From Citrobacter tructae (GTDB lineage: Bacteria; Pseudomonadota; Gammaproteobacteria; Enterobacterales; Enterobacteriaceae): 64,000 nt of DNA. The notes under the pieces are model-generated. The model was given only the letters and a program-made list of their open reading frames with translations. It had not been told where the DNA came from and did no database searches. This document shows, in pieces, positions 39,792 to 48,664 of this stretch. The position numbers and the translations under genes are program-made. Location: the NCBI RefSeq assembly GCF_004684345.1, contig NZ_CP038469.1, forward strand, positions 2,108,001-2,172,000, written 5' to 3'. How positions within the stretch are numbered: the stretch's first letter is position 1; every line of letters starts with the position of its first letter.

Positions 39792-41702
39792 GTGAAGATA
39801 AACGACCTTGTTCAACCGGCGTTGATTTGTCTGGACCTTAAATCAACCCAAAAAGATACAGCACTCACTGAACTCGCCGACCTGTTATTGCGCGCGAATA
39901 AAATTCGCGACACCGAAGCGTTTCTCCAGGAGGTATGGGCAAGAGAAGAAACAGGAAATACCGGATTTGAAGGTGGCGTTGCGCTGCCGCACGCACGCTG
40001 CGACAGCGTTTTATTCCCGGCGGTGGCGATTGGTATCAGCCGTCAGGGTATTGACTATGGCGCGGAAGATGACCAGCCGACTCACCTGATCCTGATGATC
40101 GCTTCTGCAAAACAGGCTAGCGCTGCGCATATCGATGTATTGGCGCAGATCTCCTCGCGTCTGGTTGAAGATGATAGCGTCAGGCAAATCCTCGCCTGCC
40201 AGGACGCTCAGGCAGTCGTGGACTATTTCTGCCAGCAAGAAGAGCCTCACGCAAAAATCAATATTGCGGCTTCGCGTGGGCTGATTATCGGCGTAACCGG
40301 CTGCCCGGTAGGCATTGCGCACACCTACCTGGCCGCAGAGATGCTGGAAAAAGCCGCAGCGGAAATGGGCTATGAAGCCATTGTTGAAACCAACGGTTCT
40401 ATTGGCGTCAAAAACGCACCAACCGAGGAAGAGATCGCCCGGGCGGACGCCATTGTTGTCGCCTGTGATAAACAGGTCTCCCTGGATCGCTTTAACGGTA
40501 AGAAAGTGATTATTACAGGCGTTAAAGCCGCCATCAAAGATGCGCAGGGATTAATTCACCAGGCACTGTCAGCACAGCCCTACCAGGCGAAAAGCACCAC
40601 AAAAACCCAGGCGTCGAGTACCACGGTGCGCAGCCAGTTGTACAAGTCGCTGATGAACGGGGTCTCCTATATGATCCCATTCGTGGTTACTGGCGGGCTG
40701 ATGATCGCCCTCGCGCTGGCGCTGGGTGGCGTACCAACACCGTCCGGGCTGGCTATCCCGGAAGGAAGCCTGTGGAATCAGGTGCTTAATGTCGGCGTCG
40801 TTGGCTTCACGCTGATGATCCCGGTGCTCGCTGGGTATATTGCTTTCGCCATTGGCGAACGGCCTGCACTCGCGCCTGGGCTTATCGGTGGCTGGATCGC
40901 CAATACTGGTTCATTTTACGGTGCCAGCGCCGGTTGTGGATTTATCGGTGCAATTATTGCCGGACTGCTAGTGGGCTATTTCATCCGCTGGCTGACCCAC
41001 CTTTCATGGCACAAAATGCTGTTACCGCTGGTGCCTATCATGATCGCGCCCATTGCGGGTACGGCCTTCATCGCCGCGTTGTTTATCTTCGTTATCGGCG
41101 CACCGGTGGCCGATCTGATGGCCTTCCTGAATCATCTGCTGACCAACCTTTCCACAGGCAACATCATTTTAATTGGCCTGGTGATGGGGCTGATGCAGGG
41201 CTTTGATATGGGGGGACCGTTTGGCAAAGTGGTCTTTATGTTTAGCGTGGGTCTTATCGCCCAAGGGCAAACTCAGTTTATGGGTGCGCAGGCGGCAGCT
41301 ATTCCGGTTGCGCCGCTGGGTATGGCACTGGCGGCATTTATCGGCAGACGCTTTAATTTGTTTGACGATGAAGAGTTCGAAAACGGTAAGGCGGCGGCAG
41401 CCATGGGGCTGGTCGGGATTTCTGAAGGAGCGATTCCTTTTGCCGCCCGCGATCCGCTGTCTGTGATCCCGGCCAACATGATTGGATCTGCGGTGGCGTG
41501 CATCCTCGGCTTTGTATTCGGTTTGCATTGCAATGTCGCACATGGCGGGCCAATCATCGTTCTGCTTGGCGGTTTCGATCAGCCGCTGATGGCATTGATC
41601 GCAATGAGCGGTGGCATTATCACGACTGCCACAATTGCTATTGCGCTCAAACGACTTAGAATGGCGAAAAAACAGCAATTTCTCGTTCAATCGCAAGCCT
41701 AA
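39792..41702 (+). CDS. Fructose-family PTS permease, fused EIIA-EIIB-EIIC
   Basis: The 636-aa protein imports and phosphorylates a sugar-like substrate using phosphoenolpyruvate via HPr. Domain order: EIIA (about 1-145, His67 in VALPHAR), EIIB (about 163-255, Cys171 in GVTGCPVGIAHTYLAAE), then EIIC with 8-10 TM segments (about 280-625; GGLMIALALALGG, NMIGSAVACILGF). It starts at GTG. The associated radical enzyme suggests a substrate other than plain fructose, for which enterobacteria have fruA. It is followed after 37 bp by the regulator gene and is probably co-transcribed with it. Confidence 0.92.
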   Translation: MKINDLVQPALICLDLKSTQKDTALTELADLLLRANKIRDTEAFLQEVWAREETGNTGFEGGVALPHARCDSVLFPAVAIGISRQGIDYGAEDDQPTHLILMIASAKQASAAHIDVLAQISSRLVEDDSVRQILACQDAQAVVDYFCQQEEPHAKINIAASRGLIIGVTGCPVGIAHTYLAAEMLEKAAAEMGYEAIVETNGSIGVKNAPTEEEIARADAIVVACDKQVSLDRFNGKKVIITGVKAAIKDAQGLIHQALSAQPYQAKSTTKTQASSTTVRSQLYKSLMNGVSYMIPFVVTGGLMIALALALGGVPTPSGLAIPEGSLWNQVLNVGVVGFTLMIPVLAGYIAFAIGERPALAPGLIGGWIANTGSFYGASAGCGFIGAIIAGLLVGYFIRWLTHLSWHKMLLPLVPIMIAPIAGTAFIAALFIFVIGAPVADLMAFLNHLLTNLSTGNIILIGLVMGLMQGFDMGGPFGKVVFMFSVGLIAQGQTQFMGAQAAAIPVAPLGMALAAFIGRRFNLFDDEEFENGKAAAAMGLVGISEGAIPFAARDPLSVIPANMIGSAVACILGFVFGLHCNVAHGGPIIVLLGGFDQPLMALIAMSGGIITTATIAIALKRLRMAKKQQFLVQSQA

Positions 41703-41739
41703 CCAAGGGCGCGTCGCCAGACGCGCCAGAACGGACGCC

Positions 41740-42426
41740 ATGAAGTATCTTGATATCTATCTGTTGTTAAGAGAGAAAATCCTCAAAGGGGAATACGCTG
41801 CCGGTGAGCCGGTGGAAGGTGAACATGCTCTTGCAGAGCGCTATGGTGTCAGTCGACCGACCATTCAGAAAGCCGTTGCGCGCCTGAAAAGAGAGTCTTT
41901 TGTCCATACCCGGCAGGGTTCAGGGATCTTTGTGAATCCGCCGGAGTTTTATCAGGACAACAACGTCATTACCCTGTCAGAACGTATTCATCGGGATCAA
42001 ACGCTGGATAACGTGGTGCTCAGTTATGACATGCTGTCTAACGATGCAGAGATAGCGGCGCTTTTCGGCTTGCCACCAGAAACGCCGCTGATCCACTTTC
42101 GCAGAATGCGCATCATCAACCAGCAACCCACCATCATTGAAGAAACCTGGATGCCCCGAACGCTATTCCCAGAGTTTACTCAGGAAAACTGTCGACAGTC
42201 GGTGTTGCACTACATTGAGCAAACCTGCGGTTATACCATTAGCCATGATGTAAAGGTCTGGTCAGGAAAAATACTTAATGCAGATGAGGCCTGGTTGTTA
42301 CGTTTACCGGAAGGTCAAATAACACTTTGCATCGAACACAAAGTCTATCTGCAAAACGGTGAATTGGCGCAGTACACACTGGAGACGCTAGCGACAAACA
42401 GCGTCACCACGGTGTCGATGCGCTAA
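41740..42426 (+). CDS. GntR-family (HutC/UTRA) transcriptional regulator
   Basis: The 228-aa product has an N-terminal winged helix (residues 5-70: LLLREKILKGEYAAGEPVEGE, then ALAERYGVSRPTIQKAVARL) and a C-terminal UTRA ligand domain (about 90-228), the HutC subfamily that senses small molecules, often sugar phosphates. An upstream ATG would overlap the PTS gene; the ATG at 41740 begins directly with the conserved MKYLDIYLLLREKI helix. It probably binds the two TTGTAATTACAA palindromes and is released by the PTS product. Confidence 0.9.
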   Translation: MKYLDIYLLLREKILKGEYAAGEPVEGEHALAERYGVSRPTIQKAVARLKRESFVHTRQGSGIFVNPPEFYQDNNVITLSERIHRDQTLDNVVLSYDMLSNDAEIAALFGLPPETPLIHFRRMRIINQQPTIIEETWMPRTLFPEFTQENCRQSVLHYIEQTCGYTISHDVKVWSGKILNADEAWLLRLPEGQITLCIEHKVYLQNGELAQYTLETLATNSVTTVSMR

Positions 42427-42430
42427 GCGT

Positions 42431-42460
42431 AAAAAAGGGCAACTTGCGTTGCCCTTTTAT
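42431..42460. terminator. Bidirectional terminator between the GntR gene and htpG
   Basis: AAAAGGGCAAC/GTTGCCCTTTT forms an 11-bp stem with a 4-nt loop, with A and T runs on the two sides; it serves both convergent genes. Confidence 0.85.
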
Positions 42461-42485
42461 GGTGATGCTCAGTGTGTCGTGAAAA

Positions 42486-44360
42486 TTACGACACCAGCAG
42501 TTGGTTCATGCGACGGATGAACTGGTTAGGATCTTCCAGTGTGCCGCGCTCAGCGAACAGCGCCTGATCCAACAGCAGTTCAACCCACTCTTTAAACTGC
42601 GCTTCGTCCTCGGTATCCGCCGTGCGTTTTACCAGCACGTGGTCCGGGTTAAGTTCAAAGATGTATTTTACTTCCGGTACGGCCTGGCCTGCAGCAGCAA
42701 ACAGCTTCGCCATCTGGGTGCTCATTTCGTCCGCATCGGTGGTCACAATGGCCGGGGTGTCGGTCAGACGGTGCGTCAGACGGACCTCTTTAACGCGGTC
42801 ACCCAGTAGGGTTTTCACGCGCTCAACGAACGGCGTCAGCGCTTTTTCGGCTTCTTTCGCATTCTCGTCAACTTCATCCGCCAGCTTGTCGATAGATTCA
42901 TCGGCTTTCGCCACAGACTGGAACGGCTTGCCATCGAACTCGGTCAGATAGTTCATCATCCACTCATCGATGCGGTCAGAAAGCAGCAGGACTTCGATGC
43001 CTTTCTTACGCAGCAGCTCCAGGTGTGGGCTGCTCTTCGCCGCCGCATAGCTGTCTGCGGTGATGTAGTAGATCTTCTCCTGACCTTCTTTCATCCGCGA
43101 CACGTAGTCTTCCAGCGACACGGTCTGCGCGGAAGAGTCAGTGTGCGTGGAGGCAAAGCGCATCAGCTTAGCGATGGTTTCCTGGTTGGCATGGTCTTCC
43201 GCCGGACCTTCTTTCAGTACCAAGCCGAACTGTTTCCAGAAGGTCTGGTATTTTTCTGCATCGTCTTTCGCCAGTTTTTCCAGCATTTGCAACACACGTT
43301 TAGTCAGCGCGCTGCGCAGGTTACGGGTGACGGTGCTGTCCTGCAGGATCTCACGAGAAACGTTCAGCGGCAGATCGTTGGAATCTATCAGACCACGCAC
43401 AAAGCGCAGGTAGTTCGGCATAAACTGCTCAGCGTCGTCCATGATGAACACGCGCTGGACGTACAGTTTCAGACCGTGTTTGTGATCGCGGTTCCACATG
43501 TCCCATGGTGCCTGCGACGGGATATACAGCAGGCTGGTGTATTCCTGCTTACCTTCCACACGGTTGTGACTCCAGGTCAGCGGATCAGTGAAGTCATGCG
43601 CGATATGTTTGTAGAACTCGTTGTACTCGTCGTCTTTGATTTCCGACTTGTTACGCGTCCACAGCGCCTGTGCCTTGTTGATTTTCTCCCAGGAAACTAC
43701 GGTTTCACCGTCTTTCTCTTCCTGTTTTTCAATTTCTACCGGCAGTGCGATATGGTCGGAATATTTGCTGATGATGGAGCGTACGCGCCAATCATCGAGG
43801 AACTCATCCTCCCCTTCACGCAGGTGCAGAGTAATTTCTGTGCCACGATCGTCTTTGGTGATATCGGCCACGGTGTATTCACCTTCGCCCGCCGACTCCC
43901 AGAACACACCGTTCTCAGGCTTGTCGCCCGCCGCACGGGTGCGTACGGTGACTTTATCTGCAACGATAAACGCCGAATAGAAACCGACCCCGAACTGACC
44001 GATCAGCTGGCTGTCTTTCGCCTGATCGGAACCCATAGATTCGAGGAAAGATTTGGTACCGGATTTGGCAATGGTCCCCAGATGATCGATAACGTCATCG
44101 CGGTTCATCCCCACACCGTTATCGGCAATGGTCAACGTACGCTTATCTTTATCGAAGGAGACGCGCACGCGCAGTTCACCGTCACCTTCATACAGGTCCG
44201 GGTTCGACAGTGCACGGAAACGCAGCTTGTCAGCCGCATCCGAGGCGTTAGAGATAAGCTCACGCAGGAAGATTTCTTTATTGGAATACAGAGAATGGAT
44301 CATCAGGTGCAGAAGCTGTTTTACCTCTGACTGAAAACCACGAGTTTCTTGTCCTTTCAT
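42486..44360 (-). CDS. htpG: Chaperone HtpG (bacterial Hsp90)
   Basis: The 624-aa cytoplasmic ATP-dependent chaperone has the GHKL ATPase domain (1-215) with the motifs LRELISNASDAADKLR, DNGVGM and GQFGVGFYSAF, the middle domain with the catalytic arginine region (NVSREILQ) and the C-terminal dimerisation domain. It lacks the eukaryotic charged linker and MEEVD. It stands alone behind a sigma-32 promoter. Confidence 0.97.
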   Translation of the reverse strand: MKGQETRGFQSEVKQLLHLMIHSLYSNKEIFLRELISNASDAADKLRFRALSNPDLYEGDGELRVRVSFDKDKRTLTIADNGVGMNRDDVIDHLGTIAKSGTKSFLESMGSDQAKDSQLIGQFGVGFYSAFIVADKVTVRTRAAGDKPENGVFWESAGEGEYTVADITKDDRGTEITLHLREGEDEFLDDWRVRSIISKYSDHIALPVEIEKQEEKDGETVVSWEKINKAQALWTRNKSEIKDDEYNEFYKHIAHDFTDPLTWSHNRVEGKQEYTSLLYIPSQAPWDMWNRDHKHGLKLYVQRVFIMDDAEQFMPNYLRFVRGLIDSNDLPLNVSREILQDSTVTRNLRSALTKRVLQMLEKLAKDDAEKYQTFWKQFGLVLKEGPAEDHANQETIAKLMRFASTHTDSSAQTVSLEDYVSRMKEGQEKIYYITADSYAAAKSSPHLELLRKKGIEVLLLSDRIDEWMMNYLTEFDGKPFQSVAKADESIDKLADEVDENAKEAEKALTPFVERVKTLLGDRVKEVRLTHRLTDTPAIVTTDADEMSTQMAKLFAAAGQAVPEVKYIFELNPDHVLVKRTADTEDEAQFKEWVELLLDQALFAERGTLEDPNQFIRRMNQLLVS

Positions 44361-44414
44361 GTAGGTCTACCTCAACAATGCCATTTTTAATGGTAAAAAC
44401 ACGTTGAGGGTGAA

Positions 44415-44441
44415 ATGGGGACAAGCGGGAAGGATTTCAAG
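44415..44441 (-). promoter_or_regulatory. Heat-shock (sigma-32) promoter of htpG
   Basis: On the minus strand, CTTGAAA (44435-44441), a 14-bp spacer and CCCCAT (44415-44420) match the sigma-32 consensus. It lies 54 bp upstream of htpG. Confidence 0.9.
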
Positions 44442-44465
44442 CGGAAGCCGCCGTCGCGGCTTCCG
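44442..44465 (-). terminator. Hairpin between recR and htpG
   Basis: A perfect 10-bp stem CGGAAGCCGC/GCGGCTTCCG with a CGTC loop sits 5 bp past the recR stop and directly against the sigma-32 promoter of htpG. The T run is weak on the minus strand. Confidence 0.6.
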
Positions 44466-44470
44466 TTTGT

Positions 44471-45076
44471 TCAGAATTTAATCTTATGACGCCCTGCCAG
44501 AGAATGTGACAGCGTGGTGCCATCGACCATTTCCAGCTCGCCGCCTACCGGTACGCCATGGGCGATACGGCTGGCTTCAACGTCATATTGCATGCACAGC
44601 TCAGCAATGTAGTTGGCAGTAGCCTCGCCCTCGACCGTCGGGTTGGTCGCCAGGATCACTTCATTGATTTGCTCAGACGCCAGTCGCTGCTCCAGACGAT
44701 CAAGCCCGATATCATCAGGCCCGATACCGTCCAGCGGCGACAGGTGTCCCATCAGCACGAAGTAGCGGCCAGAAAACTGCCCCGTTTGCTCAATGGCGTA
44801 GATATCCGCTGGACTCTCTACCACGCAAATTTGGCCGTTTTCCCGACGACGTGGATTCGCACAGATGTTGCATACATCCTGCTCGGTGAAGGTGCGGCAA
44901 TCAGCACAGTGGCCGATTTCCGACATCGCCTTCGTTAACGACTGCGCCAGACGCATCCCGCCGCTGCGATCGCGCTGGAGTAGCGCGAACGCCATGCGCT
45001 GTGCTGATTTCGGGCCAACGCCCGGTAGACAGCGCAGCGCTTCCATAAGCTGAGTTAACAGCGGGCTGGTTTGCAT
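44471..45076 (-). CDS. recR: Recombination mediator protein RecR
   Basis: The 201-aa protein acts with RecF and RecO to load RecA at gaps. It has a helix-hairpin-helix (LPGVGPKSAQRMAF), a zinc finger (CADCRTFTEQDVCNIC, about 57-72) and a Toprim domain (ICVVESPADIYAIE). Its start shares one base with the ybaB stop (TGATG). Confidence 0.96.
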   Translation of the reverse strand: MQTSPLLTQLMEALRCLPGVGPKSAQRMAFALLQRDRSGGMRLAQSLTKAMSEIGHCADCRTFTEQDVCNICANPRRRENGQICVVESPADIYAIEQTGQFSGRYFVLMGHLSPLDGIGPDDIGLDRLEQRLASEQINEVILATNPTVEGEATANYIAELCMQYDVEASRIAHGVPVGGELEMVDGTTLSHSLAGRHKIKF

Positions 45077-45405
45077 CAGAACGGCATCTTAAAGCCAGGA
45101 GGCAGTTGCATACCGGAGGAAACGGAGGCCATTTTCTCTTTCTGGGTCTCTTCAATGCGACGTGCCGCGTCGTTGAATGCCGCAGCAACCAGATCTTCCA
45201 GCATCTCTTTGTCGTCTTCCAGCAGGCTTGGATCGATTTCCACGCGACGGCAGTTATGCGCGCCGTTGATGGTCACTTTCACCAGACCAGCGCCAGACTC
45301 GCCGGTCACTTCCAGCTTGGCGACTTCTTCCTGCATCTGCTGCATTTTTTCTTGCATCTGCTGGGCCTGTTTCATCAGGTTACCCAGACCGCCTTTACCA
45401 AACAT
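45076..45405 (-). CDS. ybaB: Nucleoid-associated protein YbaB
   Basis: The 109-aa DNA-binding protein of the YbaB/EbfC family begins MFGKGGLGNLMKQAQ, has an N-terminal helix rich in Gln and Met, and ends PPGFKMPF. The ATG at 45420 would add MREKP; the ATG at 45405 matches E. coli. It is encoded between dnaX and recR in one operon. Confidence 0.96.
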   Translation of the reverse strand: MFGKGGLGNLMKQAQQMQEKMQQMQEEVAKLEVTGESGAGLVKVTINGAHNCRRVEIDPSLLEDDKEMLEDLVAAAFNDAARRIEETQKEKMASVSSGMQLPPGFKMPF

Positions 45406-45467
45406 AGGCTTCTCTCTCAATCACGTTAAGGGATGACAACCATAAAACCATGGAAAATGGCTCACGA

Positions 45468-47393
45468 TCAAATGGGGCGAATACTCTCTTCGTCCAGCTC
45501 CGCATCAAAGAAACGACGCAGCGTCTGAATGTTATTATCCGCAATAATTGACTCACGCGCCTGCGCGAGTTTTTCTTCATAAATGGCCTGACGCCACTCC
45601 AGCGGCGTGCGCACCGCAGGATTATCATCTTCAACGATGGTCAATTCAACCGCTGAGCCCGTTAAGGTGCTCAACGCTTCGGCAAGACGCTGCTGTGCAC
45701 CGCTGGAATTGAGGTGCCGCTGCGTGGAACGCAGGTGCAGGCAAACCACGTTACCTTTCTCTTCTTTCCACGCATTGAGCGCCACCTGCTCCACCAGCTT
45801 GGGCAGCGAAAGCTGACTGACCTGCGCGGCCCACGGGTCGCGCTCAATGGCTTCGGCCGCAAGCTTAGCCGCCAGTTCCGGCGTTTTTTCATGCTCAAGC
45901 GCTTTTTTCAACGCTTTCGGCGTGGCAACGACTTCTTTTACTTCTGCAACGGGATTGGTCGTCTTCCAGCGATAGGCTTCTTTTTTCGCAGGCGCCTGCT
46001 CCAGTGCAGAGGCAGCAGGGCGAGCCTGAACGCGTTCCGACACCGAAGCCAGTCTTTCCAGCGCAGCATTATTCACCGGCCGCGCGCGGGATGCGGCTGC
46101 CGGTTCACTCTTTTTTGCTTTGGTCGCTCCCTGAGCACGCTGCAGCTGACTACGCGCAGCCAGCACCTGGCTGGTCGCCTCAGACAACGGTACGTCCTGA
46201 TGCGCAGGAGCAGAATGTTGCTCCTGAGTCTGCGTCGGCGTCATTACTGTGGCGGGAGCCACGGGCGTAAACGACTGGCGCGGTACTTCGGGTTCCGGTA
46301 GCGGCACGCGCGGATGAAAAGCCAGCGCCCGCAGCAGCGTCATTTCTACGCCCATGCGCCGATCCGGTGCATACGGGAGCTCTTTACGCCCGATCAACAG
46401 GGTCTGGTAATACAGTTGAATATCAGTCGGCGGCACGGTCCGCGCCAGCTCGCGCATACGCTGTTCAATAGCGGCCATATCGCTACCGAGCGCCGCGGGC
46501 GATAGCTGAACCATCGCAATACGGTGTAGCAATGCCAGCATTTCAACCAGCAGCGCTTCCCATTCAATGCCGCGTGCGGCAGCATCATTGACCAGCGCCA
46601 TTGCACGTTCGCCATTACCGGCAACCACCGCCTCAACCAGAGACAGCGCCTGGTCGTCGTCAAGCGTGCCGAGCATGGTGCTCACCGCCTGAGTTGAAAC
46701 CTGTCCATCGCCGCTGGCAATCGCCTGATCGGTCAGGCTCAGCGCATCGCGCAGGCTGCCATCCGCCGCGCGAGACAGCAGTTGCAGCGCGCGCGGTTCG
46801 TGAGCGATATGTTCCTCATTGAGGATATGCTCAAGCTGATGGCGAATTTGCTCAACATCCAGCGCTTTAAGATGAAATTGCAAACAGCGCGACAGGATAG
46901 TGACCGGCAGCTTCTGCGGATCGGTGGTCGCCAGCAGGAACTTAACGTGTGCCGGCGGCTCTTCGAGCGTTTTCAGTAAAGCGTTAAAACTGTGGCGCGA
47001 CAGCATGTGCACTTCATCGATCAGATAGACCTTGAAGCGTCCACGCGCGGGCGCGTACTGGACGTTATCCAGCAGGTCGCGAGTGTCTTCGACCTTGGTG
47101 CGCGATGCGGCGTCGATTTCAATCAGATCGACAAAACGCCCCTGCTCGATTTCACGGCAGTTGTCGCACACCCCGCAAGGCGTGGCGGTAATGCCGGTTT
47201 CACAGTTGAGTCCCTTCGCCAACAGACGGGCGATAGAGGTTTTTCCGACGCCACGGGTGCCGGAAAAAAGATAAGCATGATGAATACGCCCTAACGACAA
47301 GCCGTTAGCCAGTGCCGTCAGCACATGTTCCTGGCCGACGACGTCAGCAAAGGTTTGTGGGCGCCATTTTCGGGCTAAGACCTGATAACTCAT
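45468..47393 (-). CDS. dnaX: DNA polymerase III tau subunit (and gamma by frameshift)
   Basis: The 641-aa clamp-loader ATPase has Walker A GTRGVGKTS (about 45-53), the zinc module CETGITATPCGVCDNC (about 64-79), the DEVHML box and sensor motifs in domains I-II, then domain III, a Pro/Ala/Gln-rich linker (about 365-500) and the tau-specific C-terminal domains that contact DnaB and the polymerase alpha subunit. A programmed frameshift gives the shorter gamma subunit. First gene of dnaX-ybaB-recR. Confidence 0.97.
   Translation of the reverse strand: MSYQVLARKWRPQTFADVVGQEHVLTALANGLSLGRIHHAYLFSGTRGVGKTSIARLLAKGLNCETGITATPCGVCDNCREIEQGRFVDLIEIDAASRTKVEDTRDLLDNVQYAPARGRFKVYLIDEVHMLSRHSFNALLKTLEEPPAHVKFLLATTDPQKLPVTILSRCLQFHLKALDVEQIRHQLEHILNEEHIAHEPRALQLLSRAADGSLRDALSLTDQAIASGDGQVSTQAVSTMLGTLDDDQALSLVEAVVAGNGERAMALVNDAAARGIEWEALLVEMLALLHRIAMVQLSPAALGSDMAAIEQRMRELARTVPPTDIQLYYQTLLIGRKELPYAPDRRMGVEMTLLRALAFHPRVPLPEPEVPRQSFTPVAPATVMTPTQTQEQHSAPAHQDVPLSEATSQVLAARSQLQRAQGATKAKKSEPAAASRARPVNNAALERLASVSERVQARPAASALEQAPAKKEAYRWKTTNPVAEVKEVVATPKALKKALEHEKTPELAAKLAAEAIERDPWAAQVSQLSLPKLVEQVALNAWKEEKGNVVCLHLRSTQRHLNSSGAQQRLAEALSTLTGSAVELTIVEDDNPAVRTPLEWRQAIYEEKLAQARESIIADNNIQTLRRFFDAELDEESIRPI
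46105..46116 (-). other. Programmed -1 frameshift site in dnaX
   Basis: The slippery A AAA AAG (46110-46116) is in frame after GCA and followed at once by AGT GAA. After a -1 slip the reading is GAG then TGA (46105-46107), giving a gamma subunit of 429 aa. AGGGAG lies about 10 nt upstream as the ribosome-stalling Shine-Dalgarno-like element, and the GC-rich downstream CCGGCAGCCGC...GCGGCCGG can fold into the stimulating stem. Same arrangement as E. coli. Confidence 0.93.
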
Positions 47394-47443
47394 TGGCAGG
47401 CTCTGAAAGGCTGGAGGGTGGATTCACAGGAGGATAATGCTAC

Positions 47444-47472
47444 CACAACCTCGCACCGACGGCGAGGTTGTG
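47444..47472 (-). terminator. Hairpin between apt and dnaX
   Basis: An 11-bp stem CACAACCTCGC/GCGAGGTTGTG with a 7-nt loop lies downstream of apt. There is no T run, so it is probably an attenuator or RNA end. Confidence 0.5.
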
Positions 47473-47512
47473 TGTCTCGGTATTACTTCAGCCGGGAAAA
47501 GATAGCCCGAAC

Positions 47513-48064
47513 TCAGTGTCCCGGGAATGGAACCAGGCTGTAGCAGGTCAAACCCTGTTTTTCCAGACGCTGTTCGCCGCCCAGATCAAACAGGTTGATG
47601 ATAAACGCAGCGTCGGTCACTTCACCACCCAGACGGCGGATCAACTTCACGGTCGCTTCAATCGTTCCGCCGGTTGCCAGCAGATCGTCCACAACCAGAA
47701 CTTTGTCACCTGGCTTGATAGCATCAACATGGATTTCCAGCTGATCGGTGCCGTATTCCAGCTCATAGCTTTCAGCAATCACTTCACGTGGCAGTTTACG
47801 TGGTTTACGCACCGGAACAAACCCAACGCCCAAACCCAATGCTACTGGCGCGCCAAACAGGAAACCACGCGCTTCGGTGCCGACAACTTTGGTGATGCCC
47901 GCATTTTTGTAACGCTCAACCAGCAGTTCAATGCTGAGTGCGTAGGCTTTCGGGTCTTCCAGCAAGCTGGTGACATCGCGGAAAAGAATGCCCGGTTTTG
48001 GGTAGTCGTTGATGCTTTTGATGCTATCTTTGAGAAACTCAAGCTGCTGTGCAGTTGCGGTCAT
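47513..48064 (-). CDS. apt: Adenine phosphoribosyltransferase
   Basis: The 183-aa purine salvage enzyme makes AMP from adenine and PRPP. It has the PRPP-binding motif VLVVDDLLATGGTIEA (about 123-138) and the adenine-side ARGFLFG. Upstream of dnaX as in E. coli. Confidence 0.97.
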   Translation of the reverse strand: MTATAQQLEFLKDSIKSINDYPKPGILFRDVTSLLEDPKAYALSIELLVERYKNAGITKVVGTEARGFLFGAPVALGLGVGFVPVRKPRKLPREVIAESYELEYGTDQLEIHVDAIKPGDKVLVVDDLLATGGTIEATVKLIRRLGGEVTDAAFIINLFDLGGEQRLEKQGLTCYSLVPFPGH

Positions 48065-48217
48065 AAGTTTGTGCCTGATTGATACGGTATTACTTCACGG
48101 CGCACGTGAAAAAGAGCAAAGGTTACATCTGTTTAACCTTTGACCGCCTGCGCCTGTGCTCGAAAACGGTCAAATCTACTGGCTGCGTGAGACAATTGCA
48201 ACAGCGATTATTATGCT

Positions 48218-48595
48218 TCAGTGCTTTTGTTGCTCTTCATCAATCACCGGTATCCGCCACATAAATATCAGCAGGCAGGCAAGAATAATCAACAACAATA
48301 TGCGAACCCAATTCATATGCACTAACCACAGCGAAACGCCAAACGTCACCAAAATAAACAGAATAGCGCGCGGCTTTGCCCCAGGCGGCATCGCGCGGTG
48401 TTTCTGCCAGTGGCGTAGATAACCGCCGAACCACGAACGGTAAAGCAGCCAGTCGTGAAAACGCGGCGATGAACGGGCAAAACACCAGGCAGCCAGCAGG
48501 ATAAATGGCGTCGTGGGCAACAGTGGCAATACCACACCCAACGTGCCGAGTACTACCGCTATCCAGCCAATGATGATTAGAATAATGCGTTGCAT
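48218..48595 (-). CDS. ybaN: Inner membrane protein YbaN (DUF454)
   Basis: The 125-aa protein has two TM segments near the N-terminus (IILIIIGWIAVVLGTLGVVLPLLPTTPFILLAAWCFARSS carries the DUF454 signature LPTTPF) and one or two near the C-terminus. The ATG at 48613 would add six residues; 48595 matches the E. coli start. Function unknown. Confidence 0.92.
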   Translation of the reverse strand: MQRIILIIIGWIAVVLGTLGVVLPLLPTTPFILLAAWCFARSSPRFHDWLLYRSWFGGYLRHWQKHRAMPPGAKPRAILFILVTFGVSLWLVHMNWVRILLLIILACLLIFMWRIPVIDEEQQKH

Positions 48596-48664
48596 AATAT
48601 CAATACTTAACACAGAGAATCGCTACTTTAGCATAACGGTTCTCATTTTCATCGGAGTGTTCTC

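Noticed and set aside
43023..44330. Open frame of 435 codons on the plus strand opposite htpG
   Set aside because: It is the antisense shadow of the strongly conserved htpG; no ribosome-binding site or recognisable domain.
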